Shown here piece by piece: positions 1-8,209 of a DNA stretch of 13,956 nucleotides (within the stretch, counting starts at the first letter, position 1; every line of letters begins with the position of its first letter). The DNA comes from RGIG5612 sp963589005 (GTDB lineage Bacteria > Bacillota > Clostridia > Lachnospirales > Lachnospiraceae), in contig CAVAJR010000039.1 of NCBI GenBank assembly GCA_963589005.1, positions 1 to 13,956 on the forward strand, written 5' to 3'. The notes beneath the pieces were generated by a model. It was not told the origin of the DNA. It saw only the letters and a list, made by a program, of their open reading frames with translations, and did no database searches. A program made the position numbers and the translations under genes.

Positions 1-27
1 CTAGGATTTATGCTAGCCGTAATTAGA

Positions 28-56
28 TTGAAAGTGAAAAACGCAGATGTTAGAAT
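28..56 (+). promoter_or_regulatory. Sigma-A-type promoter for the surface protein gene
   Basis: A TTGAAA box at 28-33 and a TAGAAT box at 51-56 are separated by exactly 17 bases. Each differs from the vegetative consensus by one base. Transcription would begin near 62-64, giving a leader of about 125 nt. A small hairpin, TGTCTG at 65-70 with CGGACA at 76-81 (one G.U pair, GAAAA loop), would lie almost at the 5' end of the transcript. The rest of the leader shows no recognised riboswitch. The start codon is set by AGGAGG at 177-182. Confidence 0.6.
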
Positions 57-188
57 AACCGTGGTGTCTGGAAAACGGACATAGATTTACAAGTTGAAGC
101 AGTGCCGGTTAAGGGATGGGATCTGTAGTTGTTCGGGTTCAGTAATAAAAAGGCAGCTGCTTCAAAAAAAGGAATTAGGAGGTATTTT

Positions 189-2651
189 ATGAAGAAATTA
201 TTTGCAATCTTAGTATCAGCTACTATGATTTGCGCAATGACTCCGGCAGCGTTTGCAGCAGAGGCTCCTGCAGAGGCAGCAGAGACTGCATCTGTTCAGA
301 AGGTTGAAGATCTTAAGGCTTCAGCGTATGTAACAAACAACAATGACTCAAGCAGACCGCAGGACGAGGGTCATATCTATGTAGGCGTTGCAATTACCGA
401 TGGTGAGGTTGTAGCAGACGAATCAAACTGGGAAAGTGATGCTTCATCAGTTACTTTGGATAATACTGTTGAAGGACCTGGCTTTACAGCAGTAAGAGTT
501 GACGGCGACAGTACAGTTGATATCACCGGTTCACTTACATTAAAGGACGACACAGACGGACAGATCGCATCTGACTTTACAGGCACAGGTGCTGCTATTA
601 CAGCATATGACGGAGCAGTTGTTACAGCATCAGATGTTACTTATGAGAGTGAAGGATTTGTAAGAGCATTTGCAATCGTAACAAATGCTACAATGACAGT
701 TAAGAATTCTAATATCAAGGCAATGGGCAGCGATCCGCTCTTAAAATCATGGGATGGATATTACAATTCAGCTAATACATCAATGATGATTTCTCCTCCA
801 TGGGTACTGGGTATCCAGGGCGGTATTCGTGCTGTTAATGTATTAGGAACAGGCTCAACATTTGTTGTTGAAGATTCTACTATCGAAGCAGGCGGATGGG
901 GCGTTGTTTCAACAGACGGATGTACCAATCCTTATCTGTATCTGTACAATTCAGAGCTGAAGATCACTCCGACTGAAGAAGGCGGCATGAATTCAGGCTG
1001 GGATATCCTTGGCTATGATTCAACTGCTTACGGTTCAGGCTATGGCACATATATCATCGGCGGCGCACAGGAATATTTCTATGGCGTAACATTTAACGGT
1101 GCTACATATGCTTCTATCCTTACCGGTGGTGACGGATATTATGCAGGACTTAAAGCCGGCGAAACATATGAATCAAAGGCAGAAGACGGAACAGTAGTTG
1201 GTACTTATACAGCAGAGGCTGATGTTCCTACAACGATCAATGGTGTATTTGGTTTCATGTCACATAACTCAGGTTCTATCAATGTACTTGAGGGTGCTGT
1301 AGTTAATACAGAAAATGCTATTGCTCTGTACAAGAGTGCTGATTCTACATGGACATTCGATGGTGCTGAACTTAATGCCGGCAATGGTGTTATCTTCCAG
1401 ATGATCGACAATGATGATTCTTCAGTTGGCGGATTCAATCCATTCGGAACATATCTGACAGAGGATGCAGGCTTCCCGACAGAAGCTTACGAAGATGCAG
1501 TTGCATATGTATTCACAACTGATACCAAGGTAGATCCTTCTAAGACATATTATACATCTGATACAACAGATGAATCAGGATATGAAGTAGTAGAAAATCC
1601 TACAGACGAAGGCACAGTAGCTTATTACGAGAAGGCAACAGGCGGCAATCAGGCAACAGTTAACCTTAAGAATGGCGAGTATGAAGGCAGCATCTTCAAC
1701 TCAACAGGTTACTATGCACAGGCACCGGATGCTCTTACAGTTAATATTGCTGAGGATGCATCACTTGTAGGTGATATCGCTCTTACATCACATGTTCATG
1801 GCGTTATGTTAGGCGACAGAAGCGTTGATGATGTTATTGCAGCAATCGACGAGCAGAATGAATATCATGCAGGCGTTGGTGGATATTATGCAGATACAGA
1901 TGGTATCGAGTATGTATTCCTCGATGAAGCAGGTGAAATTACAGAAGATAAGGATGCAGCAGCAGCTATTCAGTTTACAAAATTCTCAACAATTGAATAC
2001 TTCCTTATCGGTCAGGTACTTAATAAAGTTAATTACAACGGAATGTCAACAGCTGACGTTTATGTAGAAGGCGATTGGACAGTAACAGGACAGTCACTGG
2101 TTACATATCTTGAGATCGCTGAAGGCGCTGAGGTTCATGGTGTTCTTACAGAACTCGCAGATGGTTCTATCCTCATCGAGTCTGGCGAAGAATTGATCCC
2201 GGCAGGTACATACGGCAAGGCATTCGTTTATGTTGAAGCTCCTAAGGCAGAGTCAGGCGGCGGAGAATCTGGCGGCGAATCAGCAGGCGAAGCTCCTGCA
2301 GGCGAGTCAGGTGAATCAGGTGAGGCACCGGCAGGTGAAGCTCCTGCAGCACCGGCAGAAGAAGCAGCTCCGACAGAGGCAGCTCCTGCAGAAGAACCTG
2401 CAGCAGGTGAAGGCGCAGCAGCAGATGATGCAGGCGATATCACACCGGCAGAAGGACAGACAGACGGCGACTATGTTGAATATACAACACAGGGTATGGA
2501 CAGCGAGATCACAGTTCACATCTTCTATGAGATGAAAGATGGCGCTCCTGTTCTTACAGATATCGTTGATGTAGAAGGCGGATTCAGCATTAAGGATATG
2601 GTTCCTGATTTAGCAGAATTCCAGGCAGCTCTTGAAGCAGCAGTTAAATAA
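189..2651 (+). CDS. Secreted beta-rich (probable beta-helix) surface protein with Ala/Glu/Pro/Gly-rich linker
   Basis: This 820-residue protein is probably exported and displayed or released outside the cell; its exact function is not recognised. ATG at 189 is chosen because AGGAGG (177-182) lies six bases upstream and the protein then opens with a textbook signal peptide: KK, a hydrophobic core, and AFA before AEAP, with cleavage near residue 23. An in-frame TTG at 129 would bury that signal. Residues about 60-430 and 490-680 are rich in short beta-strand turns with Asn, Gly, Thr and Val (for example MTVKNSNIKA and FVVEDSTIEA), typical of right-handed parallel beta-helices seen in adhesins and polysaccharide-active proteins. 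A different small module (KTYYT ... AYYEKA) lies at about 440-482. Residues about 685-757 are a GEAP/PAE-rich, low-complexity stalk, followed by a roughly 60-residue C-terminal domain. I see no LPXTG, SLH or dockerin anchor. It is monocistronic, with its own promoter and terminator. Confidence 0.75.
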   Translation: MKKLFAILVSATMICAMTPAAFAAEAPAEAAETASVQKVEDLKASAYVTNNNDSSRPQDEGHIYVGVAITDGEVVADESNWESDASSVTLDNTVEGPGFTAVRVDGDSTVDITGSLTLKDDTDGQIASDFTGTGAAITAYDGAVVTASDVTYESEGFVRAFAIVTNATMTVKNSNIKAMGSDPLLKSWDGYYNSANTSMMISPPWVLGIQGGIRAVNVLGTGSTFVVEDSTIEAGGWGVVSTDGCTNPYLYLYNSELKITPTEEGGMNSGWDILGYDSTAYGSGYGTYIIGGAQEYFYGVTFNGATYASILTGGDGYYAGLKAGETYESKAEDGTVVGTYTAEADVPTTINGVFGFMSHNSGSINVLEGAVVNTENAIALYKSADSTWTFDGAELNAGNGVIFQMIDNDDSSVGGFNPFGTYLTEDAGFPTEAYEDAVAYVFTTDTKVDPSKTYYTSDTTDESGYEVVENPTDEGTVAYYEKATGGNQATVNLKNGEYEGSIFNSTGYYAQAPDALTVNIAEDASLVGDIALTSHVHGVMLGDRSVDDVIAAIDEQNEYHAGVGGYYADTDGIEYVFLDEAGEITEDKDAAAAIQFTKFSTIEYFLIGQVLNKVNYNGMSTADVYVEGDWTVTGQSLVTYLEIAEGAEVHGVLTELADGSILIESGEELIPAGTYGKAFVYVEAPKAESGGGESGGESAGEAPAGESGESGEAPAGEAPAAPAEEAAPTEAAPAEEPAAGEGAAADDAGDITPAEGQTDGDYVEYTTQGMDSEITVHIFYEMKDGAPVLTDIVDVEGGFSIKDMVPDLAEFQAALEAAVK

Positions 2652-2719
2652 CATATTAGCTAACATCTTCTGAATCATATGCTTACCCGAATATGATTTA
2701 GAGTGTCTCGAGGTAAAGT

Positions 2720-2760
2720 AAGAGGCAGCCGCAGTAAAATGTGGCGGCCTCTTGCTTTTT
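2720..2760 (+). terminator. Rho-independent terminator of the surface protein gene
   Basis: The arms 2720-2732 and 2741-2753 pair over about 13 positions (AAGAGGC against GCCTCTT at the base, with one A.G mismatch and one G.U pair) around an 8-base loop. A T-rich run follows at 2754-2760. The element sits about 70 bases after the stop codon at 2649-2651. Confidence 0.85.
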
Positions 2761-2853
2761 GTGACAAGTATACATTCGCGTATGCAGGCACGGTATATGC
2801 ATATCCGCCAGACAGGAATTCAGGACATTTTTTGCCGCTTTCGTCAATAAAAG

Positions 2854-2882
2854 TAGACAAAAACAGCAAAAATGATTATAAT
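2854..2882 (+). promoter_or_regulatory. Sigma-A-type promoter for the amino-acid ABC operon
   Basis: TAGACA (2854-2859), a 17-base spacer and a perfect TATAAT (2877-2882) predict transcription starting near 2889, about 48 nt before the binding-protein start. The sequence around it is A/T-rich. Strength is expected to be high, as is usual for solute-binding protein genes. Confidence 0.75.
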
Positions 2883-2885
2883 TCA

Positions 2886-2915
2886 TCTCTATAAGGAAAT
2901 TACTACTTATAGGGA
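2886..2915 (+). promoter_or_regulatory. Inverted repeat at the transcription start: 5' mRNA hairpin or operator
   Basis: CTATAAG (2889-2895) and CTTATAG (2906-2912) are a perfect 7-bp inverted repeat with a 10-base spacer. In RNA the stem extends to ten pairs (2886-2895 with 2906-2915, one G.U pair). It begins at the predicted transcription start of the importer operon and ends six bases before the AAGGAGG at 2921-2927. It could bind a repressor as DNA, or protect the 5' end of the mRNA as a hairpin. Confidence 0.4.
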
Positions 2916-2936
2916 AAACAAAGGAGGATTTTAATT

Positions 2937-3752
2937 ATGAAGAGCTTTAAAAAAGTTATAGCCTGCCTCATGGCCTCAGTATTTGTATTTGGCATGGCTG
3001 CAGCAGCATCAGCAGATGAAACTAAGACTTACAAGATCGCAACAGACATGGGATTTTCACCATTTGAATTCCAGGATGAGAATGCTAATATCGTAGGTAT
3101 TGACATGGATATCATCCGTGCAATTGCAGAAGATCAGGGATTTGAAGTAGAGATCCAGTATGTAGGATGGGATGCAGCTATCGCAGCATGTCAGGCTGGA
3201 CAGGCAGATGCTATGATCGCAGGTGCATCTATTACAGATGAGCGTAAGGAGAGCGGCTGGAATTTCACAGACGGATATTATGATGCTACACAGGGTATGG
3301 CAGTAGCAGCTAATTCAACAATCGAGAAGTTTGAAGACCTTGCAGGCAAGACAGTTGCTGTTAAGAACGGAACAATGAGTGATTCATATGCTACAGAACT
3401 TTCTGAAGAATATGGCTTCACAGTTGTAAGATTTGATACATCACCTGATATGTATCAGGCAGTTATCGGCGGACAGGCAGCAGCTTGCTTCGATGATACA
3501 CCTATTCTTAAGTACAACATCCAGATCGGTGAACTTGCTATGAAGTATATAGACGGAACAGAGAATGAGCCTGCACAGTATGGTATGGCAACATTCAATG
3601 ATAAGCATCCGGAACTTATTGAGATGTTCAATGCCGGACTTAAGAATATTAAGGAAAACGGAACATACGACGAGATTATTGCTAAATATCTGGGAAGTTC
3701 AGATACAGCAGAGACTGAGACAGAAACAGAAACTACAGCAGCTGCAAAATAA
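2937..3752 (+). CDS. Polar amino-acid ABC transporter substrate-binding protein (SBP family 3)
   Basis: This is the extracellular receptor that captures an amino acid (glutamine, arginine or cystine class) and delivers it to the permease. It is 271 aa, normal for the family. An N-terminal signal ends in AAASA before DE, so cleavage is expected near residue 26. The mature part opens with YKIATDMGFSPFEF (32-45), the classical first lobe. ITDER (99-103) carries the Arg that usually holds the ligand carboxylate, and DD at 186-187 matches the position of the ligand amine-binding Asp. KNGT (143-146) marks the start of the second lobe. The acidic ET-repeat tail (257-267) is atypical. AAGGAGG at 2921-2927 supports the start. 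No convincing lipobox is present: VIAC at residues 7-10 lies too close to the N-terminus. The permease and ATPase genes follow. Family assignment is firm; the exact ligand is unknown. Confidence 0.93.
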   Translation: MKSFKKVIACLMASVFVFGMAAAASADETKTYKIATDMGFSPFEFQDENANIVGIDMDIIRAIAEDQGFEVEIQYVGWDAAIAACQAGQADAMIAGASITDERKESGWNFTDGYYDATQGMAVAANSTIEKFEDLAGKTVAVKNGTMSDSYATELSEEYGFTVVRFDTSPDMYQAVIGGQAAACFDDTPILKYNIQIGELAMKYIDGTENEPAQYGMATFNDKHPELIEMFNAGLKNIKENGTYDEIIAKYLGSSDTAETETETETTAAAK

Positions 3753-3783
3753 TCAATAGATTTCTATAAATGAATTTTTAGCA

Positions 3784-3818
3784 AAGGGGCATTGGAGATT
3801 CTCCGATGCCCCTTATTT
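3784..3818 (+). terminator. Intercistronic terminator/attenuator after the binding-protein gene
   Basis: A 14-bp stem (3784-3797 with 3801-3814, one G.U pair) closes a 3-base loop. The core is AAGGGGCAT against ATGCCCCTT. Only a short, interrupted T-tract (TTATTT) follows, so termination is probably partial. The position between the binding protein and the permease fits the common pattern in which the receptor is made in excess over the membrane parts. I see no convincing new promoter between here and 3918. Confidence 0.7.
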
Positions 3819-3917
3819 GGAAATTGCAGGAGTATTGAGAAGGATAACATTTGCCTGCAGCTTCACAGATGACCGGGTAGTTAATAATAAAGAACACGTT
3901 CAAACGGGGATGAAGAT

Positions 3918-4586
3918 ATGGGAGCTATCATCGCAAAATATGGAATGTTGCTATTGCAGGCAATGGGTCAGACACTGCTTTTGGCTTTGCTGGGACTTAT
4001 ATTTGCCTGCGTTTTGGGTATAATATTTGGCTTGCTTAGTGTAATGAAAAACAAGGCATGCAAGGTCATATCATGGATATTCGTTAATATTATCCGTGGC
4101 GTACCTATGATTGTTCTTGCATTTTTTGTTTATTTTGGTATTCCTTACGCTGTCAGCAATTATCTCGGAGGAAGTCTGACATTGTCGTCGCTTCAGGCCG
4201 GTGTAATATGTCTTGCTCTTAACTGCGGAGCTTATATGTCTGAGATCATAAGAGCAGGTATTCAGTCCGTTGATCCGGGACAGATGGAGGCCGCAAGAAG
4301 CTTAGGAATGTCATATGGCAAGGGAATGTGGAAGGTTGTTCTTCCTCAGGCCATAAGGACAATGATCCCAAGCATTGTAAACCAGTTTATTATCACTTTG
4401 AAGGATACATCTATTCTTTCAGTTATCGGATTCCCGGAGCTTGTAAATCAGGCCAAGAACGTAGTTGCTATAACGTTCAGATCATTTGATACATGGATCA
4501 TTGTTGGTATTATGTATCTGATCATTATCCTTATTCTTCAGCAGATTGCTAAGATGCTTGAAAGGAGGCTGAACCGTGGCCGCTAA
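3918..4586 (+). CDS. Polar amino-acid ABC transporter permease (HisM/GlnP type)
   Basis: This integral membrane subunit forms the translocation path of the amino-acid importer, probably as a homodimer since only one permease is encoded. It is 222 aa, the usual length. Hydrophobic segments lie at about 14-40, 50-74, 90-110, 150-172 and 190-212. Family hallmarks are RGVP (60-63), the EAA loop around EAARSLG (124-130) ending in LP at 142-143, which docks on the ATPase, and KDTS (162-165). The start ATG has a modest upstream GGGG at 3906-3909. The 3' end overlaps the ATPase gene by 11 bases, so the two are translationally coupled. Expression probably depends on read-through of the hairpin at 3784-3818. 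Confidence 0.93.
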   Translation: MGAIIAKYGMLLLQAMGQTLLLALLGLIFACVLGIIFGLLSVMKNKACKVISWIFVNIIRGVPMIVLAFFVYFGIPYAVSNYLGGSLTLSSLQAGVICLALNCGAYMSEIIRAGIQSVDPGQMEAARSLGMSYGKGMWKVVLPQAIRTMIPSIVNQFIITLKDTSILSVIGFPELVNQAKNVVAITFRSFDTWIIVGIMYLIIILILQQIAKMLERRLNRGR

Positions 4587-5358
4587 TAGTAATGTAAAGA
4601 TTCATGTTGAAAATCTTAAGAAAAATTTCGGACAGCTTGAGGTACTTAAGGATATCTCACTGGATGTGCATGAGGGCGAGGTCGTGGTAATTATCGGACC
4701 TTCGGGAAGCGGAAAGTCAACATTTATCCGCTGCCTTAACCGTCTTGAGGAGATAACTGCCGGAGACGTTGTTATTGACGGATATAATATCAGCGATAAG
4801 AATATCAATATCAACAAGGCACGCGAGCACGTAGGAATGGTATTTCAGCATTTCAATCTGTTTGCCAATTATGATGTACTGCATAACCTTACGTTGGCAC
4901 CGCTTCAATTAAAGAAGGGTACTAAGGAAGAAATAGAGGAAAATGCACGCAAGATCCTTCAGAGGATCGGACTTTCAGATAAGGAGAAGTCTTATCCGAA
5001 CCAGCTCTCCGGCGGACAGAAACAGCGTGTTGCTATTGCAAGGTCGTTGTGTATGCATCCGGATATAATGCTTTTCGATGAGCCAACATCAGCTCTGGAT
5101 CCGGAGATGGTAGGCGAGGTTCTTGACCTGATGAAGGAGCTGGCAGCTGACGGAATGACCATGGTAGTGGTAACCCATGAGATGGGATTTGCTGCCGAGG
5201 TTGCAGACAGAGTGATCTTCATGGAGGGCGGATATATTCTCGAGCAGGGAACGCCTGATGAAGTGCTGAAGAACCCTAAGAATCCTCGTACACAGGAATT
5301 CTTAAGTAAAGTTCTTGAAGTAGGGGCAAATGTTGCTTCACATACATTGCTGGAATGA
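4576..5358 (+). CDS. Polar amino-acid ABC transporter ATP-binding protein (GlnQ type)
   Basis: This cytoplasmic ATPase powers the importer. It is 260 aa. All catalytic motifs are present in order: Walker A GPSGSGKST (41-49), Q-loop Gln91, signature LSGGQ (144-148), Walker B ending LFDE with Asp168 and Glu169, D-loop SALD (172-175) and switch His201. VVTHEMGFA (198-206) is typical of the polar amino-acid subfamily. The start is GTG at 4576, supported by AAAGGAGG at 4561-4568 seven bases upstream. It overlaps the permease end by 11 bases. The C-terminal ten residues or so (ANVASHTLLE) extend slightly past the usual end. It is the last gene of the operon, followed by a terminator. Confidence 0.95.
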   Translation: MAANSNVKIHVENLKKNFGQLEVLKDISLDVHEGEVVVIIGPSGSGKSTFIRCLNRLEEITAGDVVIDGYNISDKNININKAREHVGMVFQHFNLFANYDVLHNLTLAPLQLKKGTKEEIEENARKILQRIGLSDKEKSYPNQLSGGQKQRVAIARSLCMHPDIMLFDEPTSALDPEMVGEVLDLMKELAADGMTMVVVTHEMGFAAEVADRVIFMEGGYILEQGTPDEVLKNPKNPRTQEFLSKVLEVGANVASHTLLE

Positions 5359-5421
5359 TATAGGTTAAGGCGTTCTTCTCATAGCTGTATCGTAACAGCA
5401 TTATATATAACAAACAATAAG

Positions 5422-5466
5422 AGACTGGCATGGTTTCGCTTAATTGCGGGATCATCCGGTCTTTTT
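5422..5466 (+). terminator. Rho-independent terminator of the amino-acid ABC operon
   Basis: The arms 5422-5439 and 5446-5462 form a long stem with several G.U pairs and one bulged C (5429), and CGC/GCG at the top closes a TTAATT loop. T5 follows at 5462-5466. It lies about 60 bases after the ATPase stop. Confidence 0.75.
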
Positions 5467-5512
5467 GCATATTTATGGATTTGTATATAATGCACATCAA
5501 ATGAGGCATAAG

Positions 5513-5541
5513 TAGACTTTTACTGTGAGTATTTGTATAAT
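5513..5541 (+). promoter_or_regulatory. Sigma-A-type promoter for the AraC-GH39 regulator gene
   Basis: TAGACT (5513-5518), a 17-base spacer and a perfect TATAAT (5536-5541) predict a start near 5548 and a leader of about 38 nt. A second TATAAT at 5486-5491 has no good -35 partner, only T-rich sequence at 5463-5468, so it is a weaker alternative. The ribosome site GGGAGG lies at 5574-5579. Confidence 0.7.
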
Positions 5542-5585
5542 ATAACAGTTGAAGGGGGATTTAAGGTGTTTTCGGGAGGTGTTTT

Positions 5586-7982
5586 ATGCGAACCAGATAT
5601 AATATTGATGGCGTTACCTGTAATATATATCGTGCTAAGAATGAATCAGAACACTTTCATCAGGAGATTGAACTCTTGTTTGTAGTTGATGGCTATATAA
5701 GAGTATTTGTTGAGGACAACGAATATGTGATCATGTCTGAACAGATATTGCTTATAAACAGCAATAAGATCCATTATACATATGTTGAATCTAACGCACT
5801 CGTATGCAAGATCCTGATCTCTTATGAATTATTGACGGAAATGCTGGGTGAGGATTATGTCGCTTTCTGGTGCAATTTTCTGACTTCAAAGGAACCCGGA
5901 TATGAAGATCTGCAAAATGTTATAAAAGAAATAATCCTCATTACTATCAATGGTGATAAGAATGATGCTGCAAGTCTTATGGAACGATACGGACGGCTTC
6001 TTAATTGCCTTATTAGAAATTACAGGATCGACAGGGCTTCTTCAAATGAAGATACACCTGATAATGAAGAGGGTAAGATCCGGGAACTCCTGGGATATAT
6101 AAATAACAATTACAATGAACCGATCAGCCTTGCAGAGATAGCAGGCAAGATGTTCGTATCAGTATCGACAATATCAAGAATGTTCAGGAGGGCAACCGGG
6201 GAGAAATTCCCGGATTATGTTAACAGGATCAGACTCAGATATGCTACGGCAGATCTTATGAATACCAACAAATCAATTACCGAAGTTGCGATCGATAATG
6301 GATTTGCCAGCCCGTCAACCTTCAACAGGGTATTCAGAGATGCATACGGAACTTGTCCTTCACAATACAAGAAGAGCACCAGAAATACTTTGAAGGGAAA
6401 GGAAAGTCTTACATCGGATGAGAAGGATCAGGTAAGGCTGCATCTGGACGGAAAAGGTATTGCTCAGGATAAAGTAAGTGAGATCCCGACAGTGGATCTG
6501 GTTCTGAATACGGGAAGACAAGTGGAGGATATCCTTAATAAGACCATTACGGTGGGAGCGGTATACAGGCTGGTTGATTCTTCAATACAAAAACATGTCG
6601 AGCAGATGGTAAGCAGACTTAATTTCAGATATATAAGAATGTGGAATCTGTTTGCTCCGAGCTGCATGACAGCAAGTTCGCCGGGGGATAGAAATCTGAA
6701 CTTTGAAACCGTTGATACGGTCATAGATTTTCTGGTAGAGCTGAAGGTTCATCCTTTTTTTGATATGACACCGCATCCGGAATGCATTGTAAAGAATGCC
6801 AGCGAGCGTCTGTATCAGGAAGATGACAGTATGAATTTTGAAAATATCGGTCAGTGGAAATATTTCCTGAGCAGATTCATGGATCATGCTATGTTCAGAT
6901 ATGGTAAAAAGGAAGTATCAGAGTGGATCTTTGAATTTGGCGATATTGGTCTTGAGTATTATAAGAACAGTGATTTTGCAGATGTATTTGATGAATCGTA
7001 TAAGATCATAAAGGAGCATTGTCAGGAAACGGTTGTGGGGGGACCTGACTGGATGCTGGACGGTCGGGAGACTAATGTATCAAGCTATATAGAGAAGTGG
7101 AAGGAGACAGGAAGATATCCGGATTTTTATTCTATTATTATATTTCCTTATACACCTTATGAGGGGGAGAGCAATGAGAATCCTTATAAGGGCGAGAAAA
7201 AAAGGAATATGAATCCTGAATTTACAAAAAACCAGATAAGCAGTATCAGAAGCAGACTCAGATCCGCCGGGGCATATGACAGGCCGCTCTATATAACAGA
7301 GATAACATCAATCATGTCTAACAGAAATGCAATGAATGATCACTGTACCAGGGCATCAGGAGTATTGAGGGAACTGGGGATTTCCTTAGGTTATATTGAC
7401 ATGATATGCTTCTGGGTCGCAACAGACAGGCTGTCGATGCAATTTGCGCCTGCAGGGATATTGCATGGAGGCTCGGGCATAATCAGTAAGGATGGAATAA
7501 GGAAACCTGCATATCACGCATTATATTTTGCTTCCAAGATAAACGGAAATCTGCTGAGTAAGGGCGATGGATATATAGCTGTTCAGGGTGTTCAGGACAA
7601 CATTTATATACTGTGCTATAACCACAAGAACTTTATTTATTCATATAAGTATGAGGAAGATAAGGAAGTTAACCGATATAATGTGGATCTGATGTTCGAG
7701 GATAAGAACAGCACAATCATGAAATTTATGCTCCACGGACTGGATGAAGTTGAATATGTCGTTAAAAGGCAGATAGTAAATCAGGATTACGGCAGCGTCA
7801 TGGATGAGTGGCGTAAGCTGGGATTTGAAACGGAAATGAGATATTCGGAGATCGAATATCTTAAGAGTATCTGCGTGCCGAGGATCCAGATGACACGCAA
7901 GGTTGCCGAGGAAGGGCAAATGTATCTGGAAGCCGAGCTGAAGGCTCACGAGATCCAGATGATACACGTCTATAAGAGGTAA
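5586..7982 (+). CDS. AraC-family regulator fused to a degenerate GH39-like glycosidase domain
   Basis: This 798-aa protein without a signal peptide or membrane segment is probably a cytosolic sugar-responsive transcription factor. Residues about 10-90 form a cupin-like sensor (HFH at 23-25, EIELLFVVDG). Residues about 163-262 are a complete AraC DNA-binding region: first helix-turn-helix at 180-205 (LAEIAGKMFVSVSTISRMF), second at 231-255 (ITEVAIDNGF, STFNRVF). Residues about 319-640 resemble a GH39 (beta-xylosidase/iduronidase) barrel, with R351-MW, WIFEFGD (447-453) and ITEIT (570-574), followed by a beta-rich C-terminal region. Glu572 fits the GH39 nucleophile. The usual WNEP acid/base site reads GDIG (452-455), so the Glu seems lost. 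The likely role is ligand sensing rather than hydrolysis. Target genes are unknown; the sugar importer starting at 9223 is a plausible one. GGGAGG at 5574-5579 supports the start. Confidence 0.85.
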   Translation: MRTRYNIDGVTCNIYRAKNESEHFHQEIELLFVVDGYIRVFVEDNEYVIMSEQILLINSNKIHYTYVESNALVCKILISYELLTEMLGEDYVAFWCNFLTSKEPGYEDLQNVIKEIILITINGDKNDAASLMERYGRLLNCLIRNYRIDRASSNEDTPDNEEGKIRELLGYINNNYNEPISLAEIAGKMFVSVSTISRMFRRATGEKFPDYVNRIRLRYATADLMNTNKSITEVAIDNGFASPSTFNRVFRDAYGTCPSQYKKSTRNTLKGKESLTSDEKDQVRLHLDGKGIAQDKVSEIPTVDLVLNTGRQVEDILNKTITVGAVYRLVDSSIQKHVEQMVSRLNFRYIRMWNLFAPSCMTASSPGDRNLNFETVDTVIDFLVELKVHPFFDMTPHPECIVKNASERLYQEDDSMNFENIGQWKYFLSRFMDHAMFRYGKKEVSEWIFEFGDIGLEYYKNSDFADVFDESYKIIKEHCQETVVGGPDWMLDGRETNVSSYIEKWKETGRYPDFYSIIIFPYTPYEGESNENPYKGEKKRNMNPEFTKNQISSIRSRLRSAGAYDRPLYITEITSIMSNRNAMNDHCTRASGVLRELGISLGYIDMICFWVATDRLSMQFAPAGILHGGSGIISKDGIRKPAYHALYFASKINGNLLSKGDGYIAVQGVQDNIYILCYNHKNFIYSYKYEEDKEVNRYNVDLMFEDKNSTIMKFMLHGLDEVEYVVKRQIVNQDYGSVMDEWRKLGFETEMRYSEIEYLKSICVPRIQMTRKVAEEGQMYLEAELKAHEIQMIHVYKR

Positions 7983-8047
7983 AAAAATTGTACAGATCTT
8001 AACTGTATTGAAGCACATAGCAAGAATGGAATTGGATTGTGCCATGA

Positions 8048-8091
8048 TGACGCGGCACAGGCACTATGGGAATATCTGTGCCGTACCGTCA
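8048..8091. repeat. Imperfect inverted repeat in the 7983-8209 gap
   Basis: CGGCACAG (8053-8060) and CTGTGCCG (8076-8083) are a perfect 8-bp inverted repeat. TGACG (8048-8052) with CGTCA (8087-8091) extends it after a 3-base bulge. No T-run follows, so it is not a standard terminator. TATCTGTGCCGTAC (8073-8086) is nearly the reverse complement of part of the repeat near 8981. The remainder of the gap holds only weak promoter-like sequence (TAGAAT at 8134-8139 without a good -35) before the AAAGGAG at 8198-8204. Confidence 0.45.
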
Positions 8092-8209
8092 CGAATGCAG
8101 GCTTAATATAACTGTATCTGCAGTTTAATATCTTAGAATGAACGGATAGTGTCAAATGACCTATGAAAAACTGAGCTAAAAAGTATGAAGAATAATCAAA
8201 GGAGTAGAA

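Noticed and set aside
129..188. A TTG-started 20-residue N-terminal extension of the surface protein
   Set aside because: AGGAGG at 177-182 points to ATG 189, and the extension would block a textbook signal peptide.
2228..2535. Open frames in other phases of the GEAP-rich stalk
   Set aside because: They are by-products of repetitive codons; the products are Ser/Ala/Pro or Gln/Leu low-complexity strings without start signals.
2703..2894. Short open frames on both strands between the surface protein and the importer
   Set aside because: They overlap the terminator and the promoter, have no ribosome sites, and look like random translations of A/T-rich DNA.
2955..2966. Possible lipobox VIAC at residues 7-10 of the amino-acid binding protein
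   Set aside because: The Cys lies only ten residues in, before most of the hydrophobic core, so it cannot be a normal lipoprotein cleavage site; AAASA downstream fits signal peptidase I.
7641..8045. A 134-codon frame on the - strand
   Set aside because: It mostly mirrors the 3' end of the AraC-GH39 gene, has no ribosome site, and its hydrophobic composition is typical of an antisense shadow.
8048..8091. Terminator after the AraC-GH39 gene
   Set aside because: The stem is followed by ordinary mixed sequence with no T-run, and the loop is 15 bases. Its role remains open, but it is not a standard terminator.
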